20,627 nucleotides of DNA, taken from the NCBI GenBank assembly GCA_903906615.1, contig CAIVKT010000028.1, positions 1 to 20,627 on the forward strand. Reading direction: 5' to 3'. This DNA comes from an uncultured Bacteroidota bacterium. Lineage in GTDB: Bacteria; Bacteroidota; Bacteroidia; Chitinophagales; Chitinophagaceae. This document shows positions 13,034 through 20,627 of the stretch, in pieces. The first letter of the stretch is position 1; every line of letters begins with the position of its first letter. The position numbers and the translations under genes are program-made. The notes below the pieces were generated by a model, which ran no database searches, had not been told where the DNA came from, and saw nothing but the letters and a program-made list of their open reading frames with translations.

Positions 13034-14422
13034 ATGGCTACGGTAACCCGTGAGAACATAAGTGCCCAGCATGATAAGCTGACCGTGAAACTGGAACAAG
13101 GCGATTATATGCCCGCCTTCGAAAAGACTCTCAAACAACAAACCAAAAATGCCAATATACCCGGCTTCCGCAAAGGCATGGTGCCTGCAGGTATGCTGCG
13201 CAAAATGTATGGCCAGGCCATACTCAATGAAGAAGTGATACGCGCCGCCGGCCAGAAGCTGGATAGCTACCTGCGCGAGGCAAAGGTCTCCATTTTCGCA
13301 CAGCCCATGATACTGGCCAACGCAGATAAGCCCATGCCCAGCATGACGAACCCTGCAGAGCTGGACTTTTCTTTCGAGATCGGCATCAAGCCCGAGTTTG
13401 AGATAGAAGCCGTAAAGAACAAAGCCCCCCTCACCCGCTACAAGATCGCCGTTACCGATAAGATGATGGAGGACGAGATAGAGCGCATCAAGCGTCGCTA
13501 TGGCAAGGTAGAGGCGCAGGATACCGTGGTCAATAAAGACGACATCATCTACAGCACCTACGAGCGCACCGATGAGCATGGCAACCCTATAGAGGGCCAC
13601 GACAAAATTGAAGATACCGAAGTGCTGGAAAAAGTACCCGCCAAGCTCAAAGAAATGCTGATGGGCAAGAAGGCCGGTGACACCATCGTCTTCCGCCCTG
13701 CCGATGTATGCACCGAAGAAGAGCTGAAGGTATTTCTGAAAGACCCGCTGAAAGCTGGCGAAGAAGCCGCGCAGCACTACTACAAACAAACGCTGACCAA
13801 AATAGGCCTGCTGATACCGCAGGAACTGGGGCCCGACCTGTATGCGCAGGTATTCCAGAACAAAGAAGTAAAAGACGAGGCCGACTTTACCGATAAGGTA
13901 CGTGCCGAGCTGAGCAAAGAATTTGACCGCATAGCCGAAGAGCGCCTGCAGAACGAGATCTTCGAGCTGCTGGTACACAACACCCCCATCAATCTACCCG
14001 TAACCTTCCTCAAGCGCTGGATGCGCGAGGGCGGCGAAAAGCCGAAATCGGCACAGGAAGTAGAAGCAGAATACGGAAGCTTTGAGCACCAGCTGCGCTG
14101 GCAGCTCATCTCTGATAAGCTCATCACCGAGCACAAGATCAATGTGACCATCGAAGAGGTGAACCAGAACATCAAAACACAGGTGCTGGCCTACTTCGGC
14201 CTCGGCCCTGACGATGAGGACGAGGCCCCATGGATGGAAGGCTACATGGCCAAAATAGCCAAAGACGAGAAGATGATAGACGAAACCTATCGCCGCTTGC
14301 TGATGACAAAGCTCTTCACCCACCTGGAGCAGCACTTTACCATAACAGATAAAGAAATAGGCGAAGAAGAATTCTTCAAGCTCGGCAGCGCACACGAGGC
14401 GCACCACCACCATCATCATTAA
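13034..14422 (+). CDS. tig: Trigger factor (ribosome-associated chaperone) with natural His6 tail
   Basis: Trigger factor binds ribosomal protein uL23 at the exit tunnel and shields nascent chains. The 462 residues show the N-terminal ribosome-binding domain with the signature loop GFRKGMVP (44-51). A diverged middle FKBP-like domain (about 150-250) contains DDIIYSTYERTDEHGNP and MLMGKKAGDTIVFRP and lacks most prolyl-isomerase active-site aromatics. The helical C-terminal chaperone arms run about 260-440. The protein ends EAHHHHHH, a genuine genomic hexahistidine encoded by three CAC and three CAT codons. The clpP-clpX pair that often follows tig is absent. Instead there are a terminator and a repeat cluster. 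Confidence 0.95.
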   Translation: MATVTRENISAQHDKLTVKLEQGDYMPAFEKTLKQQTKNANIPGFRKGMVPAGMLRKMYGQAILNEEVIRAAGQKLDSYLREAKVSIFAQPMILANADKPMPSMTNPAELDFSFEIGIKPEFEIEAVKNKAPLTRYKIAVTDKMMEDEIERIKRRYGKVEAQDTVVNKDDIIYSTYERTDEHGNPIEGHDKIEDTEVLEKVPAKLKEMLMGKKAGDTIVFRPADVCTEEELKVFLKDPLKAGEEAAQHYYKQTLTKIGLLIPQELGPDLYAQVFQNKEVKDEADFTDKVRAELSKEFDRIAEERLQNEIFELLVHNTPINLPVTFLKRWMREGGEKPKSAQEVEAEYGSFEHQLRWQLISDKLITEHKINVTIEEVNQNIKTQVLAYFGLGPDDEDEAPWMEGYMAKIAKDEKMIDETYRRLLMTKLFTHLEQHFTITDKEIGEEEFFKLGSAHEAHHHHHH

Positions 14423-14439
14423 ATTAAAAATTAAAAAGC

Positions 14440-14471
14440 AAAAGCCACTCATTTTTTTGAGTGGCTTTTTT
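14440..14471 (+). terminator. Rho-independent terminator of tig
   Basis: AAAAGCCACTCA (14440-14451) pairs with TGAGTGGCTTTT (14458-14469) around a loop of six T, followed by more T. This is a classic intrinsic terminator, active in both directions by sequence. Confidence 0.92.
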
Positions 14472-14484
14472 GATGCGCCCGGAA

Positions 14485-14713
14485 AGCTCTGAAAGAGCGA
14501 AATATACTAGCCCGGGGTGTAGCCCCGGGTACAATACGATAATGCGGAGAACGCCCTGAAAGGGCACAATCTCTTAGCGGGGGGCAACGCCCTCCGACTT
14601 GCGGGAACGTAACACAAGCCCTGAAAGGGCGAGATATGCTAGCCGAGGCAACGCCCTCGGTAAATAGAATAATAAGGAAGCCCTGAGAGGGCGGAATATT
14701 TGCGCCCGCAAAT
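14485..14713. repeat. Tandem array of four REP-like two-hairpin units
   Basis: Each unit has a short hairpin (GCCCT-GAA-AGGGC or variant) followed 10-13 bp later by a larger GC-rich hairpin. Short hairpins start at 14486, 14553, 14618 and 14680. The larger hairpins are CCCGGGG/CCCCGGG (14511-14529), CGGGGGGC/GCCCTCCG (14578-14596), CCGAGG/CCTCGG (14643-14660) and, in the last unit, an unrelated ATTTGCG/CGCAAAT (14698-14713). Unit spacing is 67, 65 and 62 bp. Stem sequences vary while pairing is kept. Such elements are known as dispersed intergenic repeats, probably mobilised by RAYT-type (Y1) transposases. None is encoded here. Confidence 0.8.
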
Positions 14714-14762
14714 CATTGAGCCAATGGGTCTCGTCCGAAACGGATATTTCATCCTGGCGGGC

Positions 14763-14796
14763 ATTGAGCAATTGAGCCATTTTCAAACTACCTTTG
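14763..14796 (+). promoter_or_regulatory. Promoter of gltX (TTG and TAnnTTTG boxes)
   Basis: The -7 box TACCTTTG (14789-14796) is an exact consensus match. TTG lies 22 bp upstream (14764-14766), near the upper end of accepted spacing, and a second TTG lies at 14 bp. This is the best promoter in the window. Confidence 0.55.
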
Positions 14797-14803
14797 CGCG
14801 TAT

Positions 14804-14836
14804 AGGTGTGCCACACCTCTGAGGTTTGGCACACCT
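14804..14836 (+). promoter_or_regulatory. Long hairpin at the 5' end of the gltX leader
   Basis: AGGTGTGCCA (14804-14813) pairs with TGGCACACCT (14827-14836). After one mismatch, ACCT pairs with AGGT around CTG, giving 14 pairs in total. It begins within a few bases of the predicted transcription start and ends 22 bp before the ATG. It has no T tail, so mRNA stabilisation, translational control or a protein site are more likely than termination. Confidence 0.6.
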
Positions 14837-14858
14837 TGACCACGTTTAAGAAGCTATT

Positions 14859-16361
14859 ATGGATAAAAAAGTACGAGTACGTTTTGCGCCCAGCCCTACG
14901 GGTGGATTGCATCTGGGTGGTGTGCGCACTGTTTTATATAATTACCTGTTTGCCCGCGCGCATGGCGGCGATTTTGTGTTGCGCATAGAAGATACCGACC
15001 AGACACGATTTGTGCCTGGCGCCGAACAATACATTATGGACTGCCTGCGCTGGTGCGGGCTGGAGCCCGATGAAAGCCCCGAAAAGGGCGGCCCGCACGC
15101 ACCCTACCGCCAGAGCGAGCGCAAGCACCTCTATTACGAATACGCACAAAAGCTGCTCGACGCAGGCCATGCCTACTATGCCTTCGATACCACCGAAGAC
15201 CTCGAGCGTATGCGCAAGGAGATGAAGACCGATGAGCATTCCATGCCCCAGTACGACCGCACCACCCGCATGAAGATGCGCAACTCCCTGTCGCTGGATG
15301 CGGCAGAGGTAGTGAAGCTGCTGGGCGATGGTGTGCCGTATGTGATACGCATAAAAGTACCCGAGAATGAGATCATAAAGCTCACAGACATGATACGCGG
15401 CGAGGTGTCTTTCGATAGCTCGCTCGTTGATGATAAAGTATTGCTGAAAGCCGATGGCATGCCCACTTATCACCTCGCGGTGGTGGTAGATGATTACCTG
15501 ATGCAGATCACCCATGCCTTCCGTGGCGAGGAGTGGCTGCCCAGCGCGCCTATACACGTGCTGCTGTGGAAGTACCTCGGCTGGATAGAGCATATGCCCC
15601 TGTGGGCGCACCTGCCACTGATACTGAAGCCCGATGGCAACGGCAAGCTGAGCAAGCGCGATGGCGACCGCCTCGGCTTCCCCGTATTCGCCATGAACTG
15701 GACAGATCCTAAGACAGGCGAAACTACAGGTGGCTTTAAAGAAATGGGCTTCCTGCCGCAGGCGTTTGTAAACATGCTGGCCATGCTCGGCTGGAACCCC
15801 GGCACCGAGCAGGAACTATTTTCGCTCGATGAACTGGTCGATGCCTTCTCCATAGAGCGCGTACACAAAGGCGGTGCCAAGTTTGATTTTGAAAAAGCAA
15901 AATGGTTCAACCACCAGTACATACAGCATACCGATAATACCGCACTGGCAGCGTTGGTACTGCCTTACATGGATGCCGTAAACATAGCCCCTGAAAAGCT
16001 GGAACGTGCAGTGGGCCTGGTAAAAGACCGTTGCCACCTGCTTACCGACTTTAATACGCAGGCCGGCTTCTTCTTCACCGCCCCGGCCACTCTGGACGAG
16101 GCATCCATGAAGTGGGACGACAACAAAAAACAATTCTTCACTGCCTTGGCCACAGCGCTGCAGTCACTCCACGAATGGAATGAGGCAACCATCGAGGCCA
16201 GCTTCAACGAGCAGGTAGCTGCCGCAGGCATCAAGAAGGGCGAAGTTATGTTGCCCTTCCGCATCATACTCGTAGGTGGCAAGTTTGGCCCCGGCGTATT
16301 CGCAATAGCAGATGTGATAGGTAAGGAAGATACGATTAGCCGTATCGCTAAAATGATCTGA
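14859..16361 (+). CDS. gltX: Glutamate--tRNA ligase
   Basis: A class I aminoacyl-tRNA synthetase that charges tRNA-Glu (and possibly tRNA-Gln if GatCAB is present). The catalytic core shows the HIGH-type motif in APSPTGGLHLGGVRT (10-24), the IEDTDQTR block (43-50), the tRNA-binding YHLAVVVDDYLMQITHAFRGEEWLPS region (204-229) and the KMSKS-type motif KLSKRDGD (263-270). The C-terminal anticodon-binding helical domain runs from about 330 to the end. A length of 500 is normal. The start ATG at 14859 directly precedes the family's KVRVRFAPSPTG. It has its own promoter and terminator, so it is monocistronic. Confidence 0.97.
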   Translation: MDKKVRVRFAPSPTGGLHLGGVRTVLYNYLFARAHGGDFVLRIEDTDQTRFVPGAEQYIMDCLRWCGLEPDESPEKGGPHAPYRQSERKHLYYEYAQKLLDAGHAYYAFDTTEDLERMRKEMKTDEHSMPQYDRTTRMKMRNSLSLDAAEVVKLLGDGVPYVIRIKVPENEIIKLTDMIRGEVSFDSSLVDDKVLLKADGMPTYHLAVVVDDYLMQITHAFRGEEWLPSAPIHVLLWKYLGWIEHMPLWAHLPLILKPDGNGKLSKRDGDRLGFPVFAMNWTDPKTGETTGGFKEMGFLPQAFVNMLAMLGWNPGTEQELFSLDELVDAFSIERVHKGGAKFDFEKAKWFNHQYIQHTDNTALAALVLPYMDAVNIAPEKLERAVGLVKDRCHLLTDFNTQAGFFFTAPATLDEASMKWDDNKKQFFTALATALQSLHEWNEATIEASFNEQVAAAGIKKGEVMLPFRIILVGGKFGPGVFAIADVIGKEDTISRIAKMI

Positions 16362-16380
16362 TCAATTGTTTTATAAAAAC

Positions 16381-16417
16381 GGGGTACACAATGCAAATTG
16401 CGTACCCCATTTCTTTT
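16381..16417. terminator. Bidirectional terminator between gltX and the DUF4153 gene
   Basis: GGGGTAC (16381-16387) pairs with GTACCCC (16402-16408). After an A/C mismatch, CAAT pairs with ATTG around GCAA. T-rich sequence follows on the plus strand (TTTCTTTT) and also on the minus strand (GTTTTTATAAAAC), so it can serve both convergent genes. Confidence 0.8.
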
Positions 16418-16424
16418 CCCCACA

Positions 16425-18272
16425 TCACTTCACCAATATCCACACCTCAACCCCGCTCACTATCTTCTCATCATTTTCAACCGACTCAGGGTGCTTTATG
16501 TCTATAGACTTAAAGGTGATGCGGGGCTTTATGTCGCCTGTACCATCTATGGTCAGCTCCTGTGGCGGCAGATCTCCTTGCTGGTCTTTTGCCCTCAGTG
16601 ATCGTACTAGCGCATTGAGGCATATAGTGTCAACCGTTTTTCCGTTCCTTATAAAATTCATGTAGGTGCTACTGTCTTGCTCGGTAAGGCTTACTTGCAC
16701 AGAGTCTGTCGGGCTAAGGAATATCCATTGTTTTCTGCCCTCAGGATATGTTGGGAACCCAATGATGAATACTTTTGAATAGCCTGCCACATTCACGCCC
16801 GTCCGCACGTCTGCGGTATAAGACAAATAATTGCGGTAGCGGGTCATTCCGTTTTTTTGGTTGGTGCAAAGTATATGTATCAGCGAATCTTTGAGTGTGT
16901 TGCTCGCTTCCCATTCATTGGTGTGGCCATTATTTACACCCCTGTATGTATATTTCACGAGGTCTTTAATGTTGGCGGCATATATAGGTTGCATTGCCTC
17001 CGGATTCTTCCTGTCTATAAAATACTCTACTACATTTCTCAGCTGCTCTGCGTCATAATTACTCTTTATAGCCTTCTTAGATTGTGTTACCTTTTCTCCC
17101 GGCTTCCATATCCCGTACTTCATCAGTATGGCTTCCATGCGGTTCAGCTGGCTGTGCTCCGACACCGAGAACACACTCCATGGCCCGAATAAGGACAGCG
17201 CGCCAATAACAGCCAGCGATAGCGGGATGACCCTGATGTTTTTTTGCCGGGAGAAAACAAAATACAAAGAGATGTAGCCCAGCCATCCGCCCAGCAGTAC
17301 CAGGTAATACCTCGACTCTGTAATGCCATACTGCCTTACGCGCGTATAGATGGCCGCATAGAGCAGCACCACCAGCGGCAGCGATGCCCGGAAAAAGAAT
17401 TTGGGAAAGAAGCGCACCCATGGGTTGTCGGCATCATCGCATAGCGGGTTCACCAGCAGCACAGCCAGTATGCCTACCACCGAGTAGCAGAAGATAAGCA
17501 TACTCACCCAGCCCTTGGGAAGGCTCCACATGCCTATGATCTTGAAGCCATACGCATACAGGATGATCATGTACAGCGTCACGATAGGAATGAGTATGTA
17601 TTGCGTAAAGATTTTCAGTGCCTTGGGGAAAGTAGTTGGTGTATTGATCTCGCTATAACTGTCAGGGATACCCGCAAGAAAGAACCACGTATTGAACACA
17701 CCCGCAATAATGACCCACAGCCGCTCGTACACTTCAAAATCTATATCCAGCTTGAACAGGATCTTGCAGGCAGTAAGGGCGAGTGACAGGCCAAGGTACA
17801 AAGCGCCGGAAAAAACAAGCGCAAGTATCATCCGGGCATACAACGTTTCATTGAACCGCCAGAAGCCGGTGCGCTCATTGTGCCGGAGGTAGGCTGCAAC
17901 TGCCACCCATAAGTGCATCACTATGGCCAGCACAAAGAAAATAAGCATCTGCCGGTAGTGCTCAAATAAAGTATCTGGTGCCAGCCACACCCAATACAGG
18001 AGGCTAAGGCAAACAGCTAACACGGGCATAGCCCACTTCATATACGGCTTTTCAGATCGCTCTGCATAGAGCATACAACCAAGGGCCAGTGGCAACGCCA
18101 GCAGGCAGGTAAGCAATATGCGAACGAAGGAATGGTACGACGGTGAAGTGTAGCTATTAACCATCAGTAAGGCAACGTATGTACCTATGCCAGCAAACAG
18201 CAATGGCAGATAAAACCGCTTTGCAGCATCACCGGCTTGTGTAGTAAGGTATTTTATGGAGGGGAATTTCAT
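16425..18272 (-). CDS. DUF4153 family integral membrane protein
   Basis: A 615-residue membrane protein. Residues 20-380 hold about ten or eleven hydrophobic segments typical of DUF4153, with features such as FNETLYARMILALVFSGALYLGLSLAL and the short motif FLAGIPDSY between segments. The remaining 230 residues form a soluble C-terminal region, starting near FGPWSVFSVSEHSQLNRMEAIL, where DUF4153 proteins carry the HSQ.NRL-like segment, and ending in a beta-rich part (YSKVFIIGFPTYPEGRKQWIFLS). The function is unknown. Its start lies one base after the stop of the small secreted protein upstream (TAG-C-ATG), implying translational coupling in one operon. Confidence 0.87.
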   Translation of the reverse strand: MKFPSIKYLTTQAGDAAKRFYLPLLFAGIGTYVALLMVNSYTSPSYHSFVRILLTCLLALPLALGCMLYAERSEKPYMKWAMPVLAVCLSLLYWVWLAPDTLFEHYRQMLIFFVLAIVMHLWVAVAAYLRHNERTGFWRFNETLYARMILALVFSGALYLGLSLALTACKILFKLDIDFEVYERLWVIIAGVFNTWFFLAGIPDSYSEINTPTTFPKALKIFTQYILIPIVTLYMIILYAYGFKIIGMWSLPKGWVSMLIFCYSVVGILAVLLVNPLCDDADNPWVRFFPKFFFRASLPLVVLLYAAIYTRVRQYGITESRYYLVLLGGWLGYISLYFVFSRQKNIRVIPLSLAVIGALSLFGPWSVFSVSEHSQLNRMEAILMKYGIWKPGEKVTQSKKAIKSNYDAEQLRNVVEYFIDRKNPEAMQPIYAANIKDLVKYTYRGVNNGHTNEWEASNTLKDSLIHILCTNQKNGMTRYRNYLSYTADVRTGVNVAGYSKVFIIGFPTYPEGRKQWIFLSPTDSVQVSLTEQDSSTYMNFIRNGKTVDTICLNALVRSLRAKDQQGDLPPQELTIDGTGDIKPRITFKSIDIKHPESVENDEKIVSGVEVWILVK

Positions 18273-18273
18273 G

Positions 18274-18771
18274 CTATTTTAGTTGTGTAGCTACCCATTC
18301 TTCCAGCTTACCTTTATCATTCAGGGACACGAGTTTGTCAATGGAAGCATCTCTTGGCGCCGATGCATTGGCTTTATACATTTTGATGATACTTTTCAGT
18401 CCTGCAACGGTGCCGTGAACGGAACTGGTGTCTGACTTGTGTTCAAGAGCGAATTTAGTCCAGCCACCCATAAAGTATATGAGCATTTCCGGATGGTCCT
18501 CTGCAAAGGGCAAAACGCGTTGGTCTACATTCAGGGTTATATAAGGACAACCCGAGACCCACTCGATTAGGAATTTTACAGCGTCCTTTTGTTTGCCATC
18601 TGAAGCCGGATTTTTTTCGAGCCAGTTCACGCAATTGATGACATCTTTCTCATACCGGTTATAATTTTCCGGTTTAGACAGGTCAATATTTTTGGGCAAT
18701 TCGAAGGACTGCGCAAATGAAGTATGGCTTACTGTCATAAACAGGCAAAGAGCGCAAAGGAGAGATCTCAT
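18274..18771 (-). CDS. Small secreted conserved hypothetical protein
   Basis: A 165-residue protein with a signal peptide (MRSLLCALCLFMTVSHTSFAQ) and a mature helical domain: NRYEKDVINCVNWLEKNPASDGKQKDAVKFLIEWVSGCPYITLNVD, then MLIYFMGGWTKFALEH, then VAGLKSIIKMYKAN. The two cysteines (about 47 and 75) could form a disulfide. I think similar proteins occur in other Bacteroidota, but no function is known. Tight coupling to the DUF4153 membrane protein suggests that the two act together at the envelope. Confidence 0.8.
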   Translation of the reverse strand: MRSLLCALCLFMTVSHTSFAQSFELPKNIDLSKPENYNRYEKDVINCVNWLEKNPASDGKQKDAVKFLIEWVSGCPYITLNVDQRVLPFAEDHPEMLIYFMGGWTKFALEHKSDTSSVHGTVAGLKSIIKMYKANASAPRDASIDKLVSLNDKGKLEEWVATQLK

Positions 18772-18905
18772 AATGTGTTTTTTTGTTTATGCTAATATAC
18801 AACCAGTCAAACAAATATTACATCTTCTAATAAAATATTTCCGGCCGCATCGGATATTTGCCTCCATATGGTGTAAACGAAGCGTATATTGATTTGACTT
18901 TCTGT

Positions 18906-18913
18906 TATCTTTG
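18906..18913 (+). promoter_or_regulatory. Putative -7 promoter box of serS
   Basis: TATCTTTG matches TAnnTTTG exactly and lies 19 bp before the ATG. The nearest TTG (18889-18891) is only 14 bp upstream, shorter than usual. Confidence 0.5.
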
Positions 18914-18932
18914 GCCTCAATAATAAACCATT

Positions 18933-20204
18933 ATGTTACCCATACAATTACTCCGTACCAATAAAGAACTTATACTCGAGGGCCTGAAGAAAAAGAACTT
19001 CAAAGACCTCGGCCTCGTAGATAAGATACTAGCCACCGACGAGCAGCGCCGTGCCTTGCAGGTAGAGAACGACAATATAGCCGCCGCAGTAAACAGCGCA
19101 TCAAAGAACATAGGCCAGCTAATGGCCAAAGGCGAAAAAGACCAGGCTGAAGCTATGAAGGCCGAAGTAAGCGCCAACAAAGAAAAAGCAAAAGCTATTG
19201 CCGACCAGCTTGCTGAGTTGGAAACCGCCCAGCATGATATGCTGGTGCTGCTGCCCAATATGCCCAACAGCAGCGTACCTTACGGTAAAACACCCGAAGA
19301 GAACGAAGTGGTACGCACAGGTGGCACCCGCCCGGATCTGACAGCACAAAAGCTCCCCCACTGGGACCTCGCCGCCAAATACAATCTTATGGACCTGGAG
19401 CTGGGCACCAAGATCACCGGTGCGGGCTTCCCCGTCTTCATAGGGCAGGGGGCGCGGCTGCAACGCTCGCTCATCAACTACTTCCTCAATTATAATACAG
19501 AAGCAGGCTATACCGAATATTGCCCGCCATTTATGGTCAATGAGGCATCGGCCTATGGCACCGGCCAACTACCCGACAAGGAGGGGCAAATGTACCATGC
19601 TACAGTAGACAACTTTTACCTGATACCTACTGCCGAAGTACCGGTAACCAATATATATCGCGACACCATATCGCAGGAAACGGAATTGCCCGTAAAGATG
19701 ACCGCCTACTCACCATGCTTCCGCCGCGAAGCCGGCTCTTATGGCAAGGATGTGCGCGGCCTCAACCGGGTACACCAGTTTGACAAGGTAGAGATCGTGC
19801 AGCTAAGCCACCCCGCCAAAAGCTATGATGCGCTGGAGGATATGGTACACCATGTAGAAAAGCTATTGCAAAACCTCAACCTGGAATATCGCATACTGCG
19901 CCTTTGTGGCGGCGATATGAGCTTCGCCTCTGCACTCACGTTCGACTTTGAAGTATACAGCGCAGCACAGGAGCGCTGGCTGGAGGTAAGCTCTGTATCC
20001 AACTTCGAGACCTTCCAGACCAACAGGATGAAAATACGCTACAAAGATGGCAATGGTAAAACACAGTTGCTGCATTCTCTGAATGGCAGCTCGCTGGCGT
20101 TGCCACGTATCATAGCCTGCTTGCTGGAAAATCACCAAACGCCGGAAGGGATAAAAATACCAAAGGCTTTACAAAGTTACTTTGGCAAGGAAATGATCAA
20201 TTAA
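18933..20204 (+). CDS. serS: Serine--tRNA ligase
   Basis: A class II synthetase charging tRNA-Ser. The 423 residues begin with the long antiparallel coiled coil (about 28-105, rich in Lys/Glu/Ala) that contacts the long variable arm of tRNA-Ser. The catalytic core follows: TAEVPVTN (about 230), motif 2 FRREAGSYGKDVRGLNRVHQFDKVE from residue 263, and motif 3 LNGSSLALPRIIACLLENHQ, with its conserved Arg at 392. Length and order are standard. A DUF4293 gene follows 68 bp later on the same strand. Confidence 0.97.
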   Translation: MLPIQLLRTNKELILEGLKKKNFKDLGLVDKILATDEQRRALQVENDNIAAAVNSASKNIGQLMAKGEKDQAEAMKAEVSANKEKAKAIADQLAELETAQHDMLVLLPNMPNSSVPYGKTPEENEVVRTGGTRPDLTAQKLPHWDLAAKYNLMDLELGTKITGAGFPVFIGQGARLQRSLINYFLNYNTEAGYTEYCPPFMVNEASAYGTGQLPDKEGQMYHATVDNFYLIPTAEVPVTNIYRDTISQETELPVKMTAYSPCFRREAGSYGKDVRGLNRVHQFDKVEIVQLSHPAKSYDALEDMVHHVEKLLQNLNLEYRILRLCGGDMSFASALTFDFEVYSAAQERWLEVSSVSNFETFQTNRMKIRYKDGNGKTQLLHSLNGSSLALPRIIACLLENHQTPEGIKIPKALQSYFGKEMIN

Positions 20205-20272
20205 GTTTTACCGCAAAGGCGCTGAGATACTTAGGACACTTTTAGGTTTTGACTTTTAACTTTTGACTTATC

Positions 20273-20627
20273 ATGCTGCAACGCAAACAATCACTTTGGT
20301 TATTATTAGCTGCCCTGCTGAATGCGGGCGTATTCTACTTCGACATTTATAAAACACATACGGTAGTGAATGGGGTAGACACCCTGGGCTCATTACGTGT
20401 TGCCGATAACTTTCCTTCACTGCTCATAGCGCTGGTGATGACCGCAGTACCTTTAATAACGATATTCCTGTTTGGCAATCGCAAGCGCCAGGTGAACCTG
20501 TCAATGGTGAGCATATTAGCGATCATAGCTTTTGTGGGCCTGCAACTATGGCGCGTCACAGATCTTGCTAAATCCATGCCTCCGCCATCAAGCGGCAGCT
20601 ACTGGATAGGCATGGTGTTGCCGGTAA
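20273..20627 (+). CDS. DUF4293 family membrane protein (partial, runs off right edge)
   Basis: The first 118 residues of a membrane protein starting MLQRKQSLWLLLAALLNAGVFYF, the typical opening of the Bacteroidota DUF4293 family (M-x-Q-R-x-Q-x-L-x-LLLAA). Three hydrophobic segments are visible (about 8-22, 48-67 and 76-92) and a fourth begins at GSYWIGMVLPV at the window edge. The function is unknown. ATG at 20273 is the first start in frame after serS. Confidence 0.85.
   Translation, partial: MLQRKQSLWLLLAALLNAGVFYFDIYKTHTVVNGVDTLGSLRVADNFPSLLIALVMTAVPLITIFLFGNRKRQVNLSMVSILAIIAFVGLQLWRVTDLAKSMPPPSSGSYWIGMVLPV

Larger units (their letters stand above)
14714..14858. other. Remaining tig-gltX intergenic region with gltX control signals
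   Basis: This gene-free stretch carries two copies of ATTGAGCCA (14715-14723 and 14771-14779, spaced 56 bp), a promoter box and a leader hairpin (listed separately). The minus-strand open frame across it and the repeats is not considered a gene. Confidence 0.5.

Noticed and set aside
13016..13978. Long 320-codon open frame on the minus strand opposite trigger factor
   Set aside because: It is an antisense shadow caused by codon bias of tig. The product is an unnatural mix rich in F, L, Y, G and H, and tig is unmistakable.
14485..14713. CRISPR array
   Set aside because: Units are palindromic hairpins with varying stems and no constant repeat with unique spacers; no cas genes are nearby.
14574..14912. 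112-codon open frame on the minus strand across the repeat array and gltX start
   Set aside because: Its C-terminal half is only a translation of the hairpin repeats and its N-terminal part overlaps the gltX leader and start. No family resemblance.
20205..20272. Structure between serS and the DUF4293 gene
   Set aside because: Only T-rich direct repeats (TTTTGACTTTTAACTTTTGA) are seen, with no stable hairpin or promoter consensus.

Overview
The window comes from a Bacteroidota chromosome, most likely order Chitinophagales or a close relative. Several signs agree. A secreted protein carries a C-terminal type IX secretion (T9SS) sorting domain. Families such as DUF3108, DUF4153 and DUF4293 are typical of, or common in, the phylum. 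The homocysteine half of methionine synthase is a stand-alone protein. Start codons rarely have a Shine-Dalgarno sequence, and many genes are preceded by the Bacteroidota -7 promoter box TAnnTTTG. It looks like an ordinary housekeeping segment of mixed strand. I see no prophage, CRISPR array, insertion sequence or biosynthetic gene cluster inside it.

Region 1-3044 (minus strand) is a probable three-gene unit: a flippase-like membrane protein, a secreted DUF3108 protein and an aromatic amino acid ammonia-lyase that runs off the left edge. The lyase strongly resembles the tyrosine ammonia-lyase type of Bacteroidota. ruvC is divergent from this unit across only 14 bp. It is followed by an orphan OmpR-type response regulator, which converges on the stand-alone homocysteine S-methyltransferase. 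Region 5483-7941 holds an intergenic inverted repeat, an exported thioredoxin-fold protein and the magnesium channel gene mgtE with a structured leader. A small lipoprotein (7946-8275, minus) converges on mgtE.

Region 8400-11520 is the most accessory-like part. It holds a tRNA-Leu(UAG) with a strong terminator, a cluster of GCACAA repeats, an exported alpha/beta hydrolase, a Crp/Fnr-family regulator behind a 12-bp-stem hairpin, an uncharacterised acidic protein, and an orphan antitoxin-like gene with what looks like the residual tail of its toxin.

Region 11527-12879 (minus) encodes a T9SS-exported six-repeat NHL beta-propeller. Then come trigger factor (with a natural His6 C-terminus), a cluster of four tandem two-hairpin repeats, gltX behind a leader hairpin, a DUF4153 membrane protein with a small secreted partner (minus strand), serS, and the start of a DUF4293 membrane protein at the right edge.

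No clear undescribed system was found. The best leads are the hairpin repeat array between tig and gltX, the leader hairpins of gltX, mgtE and tig, the relic toxin-antitoxin locus, and the lyase/DUF3108/flippase gene set.
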